A stretch of DNA of 9,061 bases from NCBI GenBank assembly GCA_035299585.1, contig DATGWF010000066.1, positions 1-9,061 on the forward strand, written 5' to 3'. A program made the position numbers and the translations under genes. The notes beneath the pieces are model-generated. The model searched no databases. It was given only the letters and a program-made list of their open reading frames with translations, and was not told the origin of the DNA. Source of the stretch: DATGWF01 sp035299585 (GTDB taxonomy: Bacteria > Actinomycetota > Actinomycetes > Actinomycetales > Microbacteriaceae). How positions within the stretch are numbered: the first letter of the stretch is position 1; each line of letters begins with the position of its first letter. Below, in pieces: positions 1 through 6,618 of the stretch.

Positions 1-1963
1 GCCCACGATGGCTCTCTTGTTGCGTGCGAAGAAGCATTTCGGCGTTTTCGCCGACGCTCTGCGTGCGCGGGGCATCCCGGTGCACATCCTCGGACTGTCC
101 GGTTTGCTGCGCGAACCCGTCATCGTCGACCTCGTCAGTGCGCTGGCCGTGCTCGCCGACTCAACCGCGAACGCCGAGCTGCTGCGATTACTCGCGGGGG
201 CGCGGTGGGCGATCGGCCCGGCCGATATTCGGGAGTTGCATCGCTTGGCACGTGAGCTCGCCAGCCACGATGACGCCGGCCGACGCCTACCGGACGAGGT
301 CATTCAGGCGGCACGTCACAGCTCCGAAGATATCGATACGAGTTCGCTCGTCGAGGCGCTCGACGCCATCGCCGGCAATCGGGTGCCGAGAGCCGCCTGG
401 CTCGAGGGGTTCAGTGCGGTCGGCTTGGAGCGGCTCACACTCGCCGGTCGCGAGCTCGCCACTCTCCGTCGCCGCAGTGGCCTGCGTCTCGCGGACATCG
501 TGGACGCGGTCGTTTCCGAACTCCAGCTCGATGTGGAGGCCACGGCAAACCCCGAGGCTCCGCTCGCGGTCCAGTCGCTCGAAGCGTTCGGCGAAATCGT
601 CGCCGACTTCCTCACGCTCGCCGAAGACGCCTCGCTCCCGGCGTTTCTCGAGTGGCTTGACGCTGCCGAGCAGCGCGAAAGCTTCGCCCCTCGACAAGAC
701 CCCCCGGAACCCGGTTCGGTTCAGATGATGACCATTCACGCGGCCAAGGGGCTCGAGTGGGATTACGTCGCGCTACCGCGACTGGTCGTCGATGAAATGC
801 CGAGCAAGCCGCACGATGTGGCCGGGTGGCTCGTCCGGGGGCGGTTGCCGTTCCCGTTCCGAGGAGACGCTGCCGAGCTCCCGACGCTTCGGTGGGAGGA
901 CGTTCCCGACGCCGAAGCGCTCGAAACTCGACTCGAGGAATTCATCGCTCAGGTCCGGGCTCAGCAGCTCGCGGAGGAGTGGCGTCTTGGATACGTCGCC
1001 GTCACTCGTCCGCGCGCGGAACTGTTTGCGAGTGCCTCGTGGTGGGCGGGCACCGTGAAGCCACGTGGGCCGAGCGAGATGCTCATGGTAATGGCGCGGG
1101 CCACGCTCGGTGACGCGGCCGACGAATGGCCCAGCCCGAGTGAACTCACCGCGTCACCGACCCTCACGGCCGCGGCCGCAACCTGGCCACTCGACCCGCT
1201 CGGATCGCGCGCTCCGGTCGTGCGTGCCGCCGCCGCGGCCGTCGCGGAAGCCGGACCCGTGAACGATGAGCGACTCGAGCGCCTCATCGAGGTCTTGCTC
1301 GCCGAGCGCGACGGTACCCGTACGGTAGCCATCGAACGGCCCGTCCGGATTCCGGCGTCACGGGTCAAGGACTACCTCGACAACGCCGACGACGTGCTTG
1401 CCGGTCTCGCTCGACCGATGCCGCAACGGCCGTTCATGGCAACTCGGCTCGGCACGCTGTTTCACAGCTGGGTTGAGCATCGACCCGAAGAGGCCGTGGA
1501 AATCGATGCCTGGGACGACGAGCTCGAACTCGGCGACCGGGCGACGAGCGATCGCTTCGCCGAGCTCAAGGCAACATTCGAGCGGTCCGTTTGGGGAAAC
1601 CTTCGACCCGTCGATGTCGAGCGAGAGATTCATGTGCCCCTCGGTGGCAATGTGTTCATCTGCAAGATTGACGCGGTCTACAACCTTGAGGGACTCGACA
1701 TTGGACAGCCTCCCGGAACGCGATTCCAAATTGTCGACTGGAAGACCGGCGCTGCGCCCGCGGACGCGCGCGACCTCGAGCTCAAGCAAAGCCAGCTTGC
1801 GCTGTATCGAATCGCGTACGCGAAACACCTCGGTATCGATCCCGATGAGATTGACGCGGTGTTCTACTTCGTCGCCGACGACCGCGTACTTCGTCCCGCC
1901 CGGCTCATGAACGAGGCCGAGTTCGTGGCTGCGTGGACCGCGCTTGACGCCGAGCGACCCTAG
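1..1963 (+). CDS. adnB: AdnB-like ATP-dependent DNA helicase/nuclease subunit (5'-partial)
   Basis: This is the C-terminal part of a superfamily 1A (UvrD/Rep) helicase fused to a RecB-type nuclease. The frame is open at the window edge (first full codon at base 2), so the start and helicase motifs I-III lie upstream. Counting from the ATG at base 8, which is probably internal, motif IV is near residues 3-11 (Arg6), motif V (TIHAAKGLEWD) is at 242-252, and motif VI (RLGYVAVTR) has its arginine finger at R334. The PD-(D/E)XK nuclease follows, with GTLFH (H486), KID (D555), VDWKTG (D577, K579) and QLALYR near 596, so it looks catalytically intact. AdnAB resects double-strand break ends in actinobacteria. 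The choice of AdnB over AdnA rests on its position just before nudC and uvrD2; adnA would then lie immediately upstream. Only one cysteine is present, so an AddB-type four-cysteine Fe-S nuclease domain is excluded for this part. The stop is TAG at 1961-1963. Confidence 0.88.
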   Translation, partial: PTMALLLRAKKHFGVFADALRARGIPVHILGLSGLLREPVIVDLVSALAVLADSTANAELLRLLAGARWAIGPADIRELHRLARELASHDDAGRRLPDEVIQAARHSSEDIDTSSLVEALDAIAGNRVPRAAWLEGFSAVGLERLTLAGRELATLRRRSGLRLADIVDAVVSELQLDVEATANPEAPLAVQSLEAFGEIVADFLTLAEDASLPAFLEWLDAAEQRESFAPRQDPPEPGSVQMMTIHAAKGLEWDYVALPRLVVDEMPSKPHDVAGWLVRGRLPFPFRGDAAELPTLRWEDVPDAEALETRLEEFIAQVRAQQLAEEWRLGYVAVTRPRAELFASASWWAGTVKPRGPSEMLMVMARATLGDAADEWPSPSELTASPTLTAAAATWPLDPLGSRAPVVRAAAAAVAEAGPVNDERLERLIEVLLAERDGTRTVAIERPVRIPASRVKDYLDNADDVLAGLARPMPQRPFMATRLGTLFHSWVEHRPEEAVEIDAWDDELELGDRATSDRFAELKATFERSVWGNLRPVDVEREIHVPLGGNVFICKIDAVYNLEGLDIGQPPGTRFQIVDWKTGAAPADARDLELKQSQLALYRIAYAKHLGIDPDEIDAVFYFVADDRVLRPARLMNEAEFVAAWTALDAERP

Positions 1964-3225
1964 TCGGTTTTCGGCACATCGAGCGGTTCGGTGGAAACCG
2001 AATCGGGATCGGCCGCGGTCCATTCCGCAGCACCTGAATGGACGCTGGGGTCGAGCGCCGCTGGTTCCGATTCGGCGGTTTCGGGATCTCCCGAAGAGAG
2101 ATTCGCGGCCCAGATGGACTCCGAGGCCGCCCGCCAGGCGTCGTGCGCGGCCGGTTCAGTGCCGTCCTGGGAATCCAACTCCGAACGGTCAAACCCGTCG
2201 GTCGCGAGGCTGACCGACGCTCCGGGCAGGGAAATCGCCGGAGTGGCATCGAGGAGGTTCTCGACGTCTCGGATGGTGAAAATCGGACCGGTTTCGTCGG
2301 TGATGGTCGGTGCAGCGTGCGCGTGCACGTTCGACACGAGCTCATCAAGCAGCGCGACGGCGTCGTCGATGATGGCGCGATCGCCGAGGCCGACGCCGTG
2401 CATGAGCCAGCGCGCGAGTTCGAGCTCTCCAAACAGGAGCGCGCGGCGCGGCAGCCACTCTTCACTCAGGCCTCCGCGGGCGGCGACATAGCTCGACATC
2501 GCGAGTTCGGCGTACGGGCCGCGCGCGGCGAGTAGCCAGTGAATGTCGCGGGCGGGATCACCTATTTGGAGAGCGGCCCAACCGAGAATGCCGTTGACCC
2601 GGTCACCCGTCACCAGGAACGAATCGGGTGCGAGCTCGGCATTGATGACGGTTGGAACGTACTGCCAGAGTCGGTCATCGTCCGCGGCATCTTCCCAGCG
2701 CCGCACGAGTGCGGCTGGCACGAGTCCCGTTGCCGAGGAGCGCCGAATCAGGTCGACCACCTCGAGTCGCGCCCCCGCGGCCGATTCGGTCGGTAATCCC
2801 GCATCGAGGACGACGGTCGTGGGCAGACTATGGATTGCCGCGATTGCACGTCCCACGGATGCTGCGAGTTCCGCGTTCGCGGTCAGTGCGTCACGCGTGA
2901 GCTGGGTGCCCTCAACGAAGCGATACACGAGACCTCGAGTCGGACCGATTGGGGCTTGACCCAGTACGAGCGGGACGTCGAAGGGCAAACGCTGGCGAGC
3001 ACCCTCGGTGAGGGCGCGGAGTGCGACCATGTCTGTCGACTGGTCGGTTTCGGCAGCCTGCGTGCGGGGGACGCGCACGATGAGGTGTTCCCCCCGAGCG
3101 GTGGTGATTTCCGCGGCATCAAACTCGCCCGATTGCCCCGTCGTTCGAGGGCGGACTGAGGCGACCTCGAGACCGGGCAGTGCGGCCGTCGCCAACGCGG
3201 CTAAAGTGAATGCGGGTCTCGCCAT
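1960..3225 (-). CDS. Phosphotransferase-fold (APH/choline kinase-like) protein, predicted pseudokinase
   Basis: A 421-residue protein with the layout of aminoglycoside/macrolide phosphotransferases. The N-lobe spans about residues 10-100 (RGEHLIVRVPR at the nucleotide-binding strand), followed by a linker segment GLVYRFVEGTQL. The C-lobe then carries the degenerate catalytic loop INAELAPDSFLV around E197, and GILGW with IGDPARD at 222-227. Family members normally have HGD-x4-N and a metal-binding Asp in IDW; here these are N-A-E, Ser202 and Gly215. The region after about residue 305 is a long, acidic, Ser/Ala/Pro-rich, probably disordered tail. The ATG at 3225 was chosen because the family-like N-terminus MARPAFTLAALATAALPG starts there. 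An in-frame start at 3309 would overlap the nudC start. No Shine-Dalgarno site is visible; a -10-like TATGCT lies 6 bases upstream, suggesting a leaderless message. The substrate is unknown, and antibiotic resistance should not be assumed. Confidence 0.82.
   Translation of the reverse strand: MARPAFTLAALATAALPGLEVASVRPRTTGQSGEFDAAEITTARGEHLIVRVPRTQAAETDQSTDMVALRALTEGARQRLPFDVPLVLGQAPIGPTRGLVYRFVEGTQLTRDALTANAELAASVGRAIAAIHSLPTTVVLDAGLPTESAAGARLEVVDLIRRSSATGLVPAALVRRWEDAADDDRLWQYVPTVINAELAPDSFLVTGDRVNGILGWAALQIGDPARDIHWLLAARGPYAELAMSSYVAARGGLSEEWLPRRALLFGELELARWLMHGVGLGDRAIIDDAVALLDELVSNVHAHAAPTITDETGPIFTIRDVENLLDATPAISLPGASVSLATDGFDRSELDSQDGTEPAAHDAWRAASESIWAANLSSGDPETAESEPAALDPSVHSGAAEWTAADPDSVSTEPLDVPKTD
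1984..2005 (+). terminator. Candidate GNRA-loop hairpin 20 bases after the adnB stop
   Basis: The arms 1984-1992 and 1997-2005 pair over nine positions, with one G-U wobble at 1986/2003, and close on the tetraloop GGAA. This fits the GNRA class on the plus strand. It begins about 20 bases after the adnB stop and has no downstream U-tract. It could end adnB transcription before antisense runs through the convergent phosphotransferase gene, as U-less hairpins are proposed to do in actinobacteria. It also lies inside coding sequence, so it may be a chance result of codon use. Confidence 0.3.
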
Positions 3226-3231
3226 GCGGCC

Positions 3232-3237
3232 AGCATA
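3232..3237 (-). promoter_or_regulatory. -10-like element for a leaderless phosphotransferase transcript
   Basis: On the minus strand the hexamer reads TATGCT, matching the TAnnnT core of a sigma-A -10 box. Six bases separate it from the ATG at 3225, which would put the transcription start on or next to the A of the start codon. That fits leaderless translation, which is common in actinobacteria, and explains the absence of a Shine-Dalgarno site. No good -35 was seen at 17-18 bases upstream (GCGAGC). Confidence 0.4.
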
Positions 3238-3259
3238 CGAGCGGGGTACAGCCCGCTCG
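3238..3259. repeat. Perfect 8-bp inverted repeat between divergent genes
   Basis: CGAGCGGG at 3238-3245 is followed by a 6-base spacer (GTACAG) and the exact reverse complement CCCGCTCG at 3252-3259. It sits in the 73-bp region between the phosphotransferase gene and nudC, directly next to the minus-strand -10 box and over its -35 position. It could be an operator for a dimeric regulator, or an RNA hairpin in a nudC leader. Chance is possible in GC-rich DNA. Confidence 0.35.
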
Positions 3260-3286
3260 CGGTGCCACGCCCGAAACAGCGAGCTT

Positions 3287-3292
3287 GGAGGG
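3287..3292 (+). promoter_or_regulatory. Ribosome binding site of nudC
   Basis: GGAGGG lies six bases before the GTG at 3299. It is the only strong Shine-Dalgarno match near this end of the frame, and it fixes GTG as the nudC start. Confidence 0.75.
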
Positions 3293-3298
3293 TGAATC

Positions 3299-4165
3299 GT
3301 GTCAGACACTGAGGTGTTTCATCGCGATGCCTCGACGCGCTTCCGCGAAGACCTCTGGCAACAGGTTGACTCCTCCGGCGATCCCCACGCAGTCCTCGTG
3401 CTCCATGCCGGCCGAGTGGTGCAGAGTTCAACGGGGGAGCTGCTCTGGGAGCGAGAATCCGCACCCGAGGGCGAGCGTGTGTACCTCGGCCGACTCGAGA
3501 TGGCCGATGGGATTCGGGCAATCGAAGCCCGTTTCATTGATAGCACCGAGCTCGAGAGTCGCCATCCGCGGTCGCTCGTTGGCGAACTTGGCGTTGGTCT
3601 GCACGAGGCGCTCCTCACCGCTGTCGCACTCGCCAATTGGCGAGGAAGTCACCGCTACTGTCCCCGCTGTGCGACCGCGCTCGAACCGCGACAGGCGGGC
3701 TGGATGCTTGCGTGCCCGCAGTGCCACGCTCAGCAGTGGCCGCGAACTGACCCGGCCATCATCGTTCGCGTCGAAGACGATGCTGATCGCATCCTGCTCG
3801 GTTCAAACATCGCCTGGGAACCGAACCGGTTCTCACTCCTCGCCGGTTTTGTTGAGCCCGGAGAGTCCCTCGAACGCGCCGTGCAACGTGAAATTCTCGA
3901 AGAGTCGGGCGTTCGGGTTTCCGCGCCGCGCTATCTCGCATCACAGGGATGGCCATTCCCCATGTCGCTCATGCTCGGCTTCTCGGCGCGTGCGGAATCG
4001 ACCGAGCTCACCCCCGATGGAGAGGAAATCCGCGAACTGCGATGGTTCACTCGGGCCGAACTGAGCGGACCGGACATCCAACTCCCGCGCCGAGGTTCGG
4101 TTGCGCGAGCGCTCATCGAAGACTGGGCCGGTGGGCCCATCGAGGAGCGTCATGCAGGGTTCTGA
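3299..4165 (+). CDS. nudC: NAD(+)/NADH diphosphatase NudC
   Basis: A 288-residue Nudix hydrolase that cleaves NAD(H) to NMN(H) and AMP. Family members can also remove NAD caps from RNA 5' ends. The N-terminal domain (about 1-115) is followed by a zinc ribbon with C121, C124, C139 and C142, then the catalytic domain. The Nudix box is complete: G183, E189, then R197-E198-I-L-E201-E202-S-G204-V205. The NudC signature downstream reads SQGWPFPMS at 215-223, with Gly217 where the family usually has Pro. The GTG start is set by a strong ribosome binding site at 3287-3292. The stop TGA overlaps the uvrD2 start by 14 bases, implying co-transcription and coupling. No convincing TAnnnT box was found in the intergenic region. 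TAAAGT at 3202-3207, inside the phosphotransferase gene, is a weak alternative. Confidence 0.95.
   Translation: MSDTEVFHRDASTRFREDLWQQVDSSGDPHAVLVLHAGRVVQSSTGELLWERESAPEGERVYLGRLEMADGIRAIEARFIDSTELESRHPRSLVGELGVGLHEALLTAVALANWRGSHRYCPRCATALEPRQAGWMLACPQCHAQQWPRTDPAIIVRVEDDADRILLGSNIAWEPNRFSLLAGFVEPGESLERAVQREILEESGVRVSAPRYLASQGWPFPMSLMLGFSARAESTELTPDGEEIRELRWFTRAELSGPDIQLPRRGSVARALIEDWAGGPIEERHAGF
4142..4147 (+). promoter_or_regulatory. Ribosome binding site deciding the uvrD2 start
   Basis: GAGGAG lies four bases before the ATG at 4152, inside the end of nudC. It favours this ATG over the in-frame TTG at 4101, which would add 17 residues that do not resemble the family and would extend the overlap with nudC to 65 bases. 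Confidence 0.65.
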
Positions 4166-5855
4166 CACGCTCCTCGCTGACCTCGATGACGACCAACGAG
4201 CCGTCGCGGTCGCACTCGGCGGGCCGGTCTCCGTGCTGGCCGGAGCCGGCGCGGGCAAGACTCGCGCGCTCACCTACCGCATCGCGTACGGCGTCGCCAC
4301 CGACGCCATCGCCCCCAAGAACGCCATGGTGCTCACCTTTACCACGAAAGCGGCTGGCGAGCTTCGCTCCCGCCTCGCGCAGCTCGGCGCCGACGGCGTG
4401 AATGTTCGCACGTTCCACTCGGCTGCGCTCGCGCAACTGAATCACTTTTGGCACAAACTCACCGGTGCGCCAGCTCCGAACGTGCTCGATTCCAAGGCGC
4501 GCACCATCGCCGACGCGGCGCTCCGCTCCAAACTCACGGTCGACATCGCGACCGCCCGCGACGTCGCTTCGCTCATCGAATGGCGGAAGGTCCGCATGCT
4601 CGGGCTCGCCGAGCTCGAAACCGAATTCACGATGGGTCGCCGCTCCGCACCGGGTCGACTTACGGCTGAGCAGGCTCTCGACCTCATGCGCGGGTACGAA
4701 ACACTGCTCGGCGAACGTCGACAGGTCGATTTCGAAGACGTGCTGCTGCTCACTGCGGGGATGCTCACCGACGAGGTTGCGATCGCCCGCGATGTGCAGC
4801 AGCAATATCGCCATTTCCTCGTCGACGAGTTTCAGGACGTGTCGCCGGTCCAATGGGAACTGTTGCGACTCTGGCTCGGTGAGCGCGACGATCTGTGCGT
4901 CGTCGGAGATGCAAGCCAAACCATTTACAGTTTCGCCGGGGCCTCGCCAAACTACCTGCTCAACTTTGCGGACCACTTCCCGAACGCTCGCGAGTTCCGA
5001 CTCGAACGCAACTACCGTTCAAGCGCGGCGATCGTCGACCGCGCAAATACCCTCATGCGGGGCAGACCCGGCGCGCTGCGCTTGACTGCGGTCTTTCCCG
5101 AGGGGCCAGCACCGGAGTTCGTCGGCTATCGCAACGACCTCGCCGAGGCGGAAGCCGTTGCGAGCCACATTGAAGCGGTCATCGCGGGCGGGGGCACGCC
5201 CGATGCGCTCGCTGTGCTGTACCGCACGAACGCTCAGAGCGAGCCGATTGAGCGCGCACTGCGAACGCGCGGCATCTCGTACCGGGTGCGAGGCGGTGTC
5301 GCCTTCTTTGATCGACCGGAGATTCGGCAGGCGCTCATGCAGTTGCGCGCAGAAGCGCTCGCATCCCGGCCTGAACGGCCACTCTTCCAGGTCGTCAGCG
5401 ACGTGCTCTGGTCGCTCGGGTGGTCGACGACCGCCCCGGAGACCGGGGGAGCGGTCCGGGAACGCTGGGAATCCCTCAACGTGCTCGCGCACCTCGCCGA
5501 CACCGCTGCGCCCGGCACGTCTCTCGTCCGCTTCGTCGACGATCTTCGCCAGCGTGCCGAGTACGGCACCGAGCCGGCGTTGGGCGCGGTGACGCTCGCG
5601 ACTATTCACTCCGCAAAAGGGCTCGAGTGGGAGAGCGTCTGGGTTATCGGTGCGAGTGAGGGGCTTCTTCCGCTCAGCTACGCGACCGGTTTCGAAGCCA
5701 TTGACGAGGAACGGCGGCTCGCCTACGTTGCGTTTACCCGAGCGCGGCGTGAGCTTCGGGTGAGCTGGGCGGAGTCTGGAGCGCGCGGATCGCAGTCGGT
5801 GTCTCGATTTGTAGCGGAGTCGCGCAGCCGCAGTGCGGATGCGGCTCCAGCCTGA
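4152..5855 (+). CDS. uvrD2: UvrD2-like superfamily 1A DNA helicase, short form without HRDC
   Basis: A 567-residue ATP-dependent DNA helicase of the UvrD/PcrA class. Motifs in order: Q motif (Q15), Walker A GAGAGKT (K36), motif Ia TFTTKAA, an RTFHSAAL segment typical of UvrD2, Walker B DEFQD (225-229), motif III GDASQTIYSFAGA (252-264), motif IV with R358, motif V TIHSAKGLEWE (484-494), and motif VI YVAFTRAR with R530. All ATPase and coupling residues appear present. The protein ends about 35 residues after motif VI, with a low-complexity Ser/Arg/Ala tail. From memory, M. tuberculosis UvrD2 is about 700 residues and carries a tetracysteine motif and an HRDC domain there; this tail has no cysteine at all. 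The ATG at 4152 has a GAGGAG site and overlaps nudC by 14 bases, so the two are probably one operon. The 3' end overlaps the convergent cyclodehydratase-like gene by 122 bases. UvrD2 naming rests on sequence feel and synteny with nudC. Confidence 0.9.
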   Translation: MQGSDTLLADLDDDQRAVAVALGGPVSVLAGAGAGKTRALTYRIAYGVATDAIAPKNAMVLTFTTKAAGELRSRLAQLGADGVNVRTFHSAALAQLNHFWHKLTGAPAPNVLDSKARTIADAALRSKLTVDIATARDVASLIEWRKVRMLGLAELETEFTMGRRSAPGRLTAEQALDLMRGYETLLGERRQVDFEDVLLLTAGMLTDEVAIARDVQQQYRHFLVDEFQDVSPVQWELLRLWLGERDDLCVVGDASQTIYSFAGASPNYLLNFADHFPNAREFRLERNYRSSAAIVDRANTLMRGRPGALRLTAVFPEGPAPEFVGYRNDLAEAEAVASHIEAVIAGGGTPDALAVLYRTNAQSEPIERALRTRGISYRVRGGVAFFDRPEIRQALMQLRAEALASRPERPLFQVVSDVLWSLGWSTTAPETGGAVRERWESLNVLAHLADTAAPGTSLVRFVDDLRQRAEYGTEPALGAVTLATIHSAKGLEWESVWVIGASEGLLPLSYATGFEAIDEERRLAYVAFTRARRELRVSWAESGARGSQSVSRFVAESRSRSADAAPA

Positions 5856-6570
5856 CACGTCGAATAGAGCCGAGTCCGAGGGTGGTGAGCTCTCGTCGCA
5901 GATGCCCAGCCGAGGCCCAGGCCGTGATGGCGACGCCAACCTCGACTGCGGCTGCAGCGAGCAGCAGGGTCGAGCTCGATCGAGAACGCCGCCGCAGCAG
6001 TTGAGCCGCAAGCGTCGGCCATGCCGAGTCGCGATCGGAACGGTAGAGCTCAATGCACCGCGTGCAGGCCGTTTCTCCTGGAACCACGATCGGGCTCACG
6101 CGGATGGTTTCGTCATCGCACAGTACGGCGATGTGGGGGAGATCTTCTGCCAGCAGTGGCTGCACCATGGTCGGCGGTACGAGGAAGTGCGTGACGATGA
6201 CCGCGAGCTCCGCGTCCGCGGACTCCGCAATCCCAAGGCCTCGGAGTGAGGCACCGAATCGTGCGCAGAGCTCTTCCGGTCCGATCAGGGCGATGCGAGG
6301 GGCATCGACGCCAACGTGCGCCGAGGGTTGCAGGGCACGCTCAATGCTTGCCAAGAGGATGTCGAGTCGAAGCGTTCCCTCGGGGCCACCGCGCTCGACT
6401 GCGATTCTTCGAAGCGCTTCGAACGGCACGCCAATTCGGAGCGCTTGAACGACGTCGAGTTCCCATTCCGCGCCCACATCAACGATGGCGACGGGACGTG
6501 GTGCGCCGAATTGCAGGGTCTCGGGCGAGCGCCAGAGCACACTCAAACTCGGATTGATTCGGAGCAGCAT
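5734..6570 (-). CDS. Orphan E1-like/TOMM cyclodehydratase-like protein
   Basis: A 278-residue protein. Residues 1-80 (LLRINPSLSVLWRSPETLQFG) resemble the winged-helix, leader-peptide-binding type N-terminus of bacteriocin cyclodehydratase-like proteins. Residues about 90-250 resemble a ThiF/E1-like fold, with IALIGPEELCARFG where a glycine-rich nucleotide loop would be, but the GxGxxG pattern is not kept. A zinc site is likely from the pair C169/C172 (PGETACTRC, followed by ELYRSDRDSAWP) and C247/C249 in HPHCGC. That arrangement is typical of TOMM 'cyclodehydratase domain' E1 homologues. No YcaO or precursor peptide gene is in the window, so a role in RiPP synthesis is not shown; its biochemical role is unknown. 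It follows the DUF2342 gene on the same strand with 48 bases between, suggesting an operon. The ATG at 6570 was chosen over a TTG at 6618 that directly abuts the upstream stop. No strong ribosome binding site was seen for either. Confidence 0.78.
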   Translation of the reverse strand: MLLRINPSLSVLWRSPETLQFGAPRPVAIVDVGAEWELDVVQALRIGVPFEALRRIAVERGGPEGTLRLDILLASIERALQPSAHVGVDAPRIALIGPEELCARFGASLRGLGIAESADAELAVIVTHFLVPPTMVQPLLAEDLPHIAVLCDDETIRVSPIVVPGETACTRCIELYRSDRDSAWPTLAAQLLRRRSRSSSTLLLAAAAVEVGVAITAWASAGHLRRELTTLGLGSIRRVRLEPHPHCGCATPLQIETPTAIRALQTPPSSPEAHAALG

Positions 6571-6618
6571 CGTGACAGTCTCACGACTTGACGGGCCAGT
6601 GGCGCCCCGGCTCCACAA

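Noticed and set aside
3202..3207. TAAAGT as a -10 box for nudC
   Set aside because: It lies inside the phosphotransferase coding region, has no -35 partner and would give a leader of about 85 bases. It is possible but not supported enough to list as a feature.
3226..3309. Longer N-terminus of the phosphotransferase starting at 3309
   Set aside because: The extra 28 residues are Arg-rich and unlike the family, and they would overlap the well-supported nudC start and its ribosome site.
3210..4064. Plus-strand open frame of 284 codons overlapping nudC in another frame
   Set aside because: The translation is low-complexity Ser/Arg-rich with no domain, while the nudC frame shows a complete Nudix box and zinc ribbon.
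4113..4976. Minus-strand open frame of 287 codons opposite the uvrD2 N-terminal half
   Set aside because: It is complementary to Walker A and Walker B codons of uvrD2, has no family features, and no ribosome site was seen.
5019..6053. Long minus-strand open frame of 344 codons across uvrD2 and the next gene
   Set aside because: It is antisense to UvrD2 helicase motifs and in a different frame from the cyclodehydratase-like gene. Its Arg/Ser/Pro-rich translation has no recognisable motif, as expected for shadow frames in GC-rich DNA.
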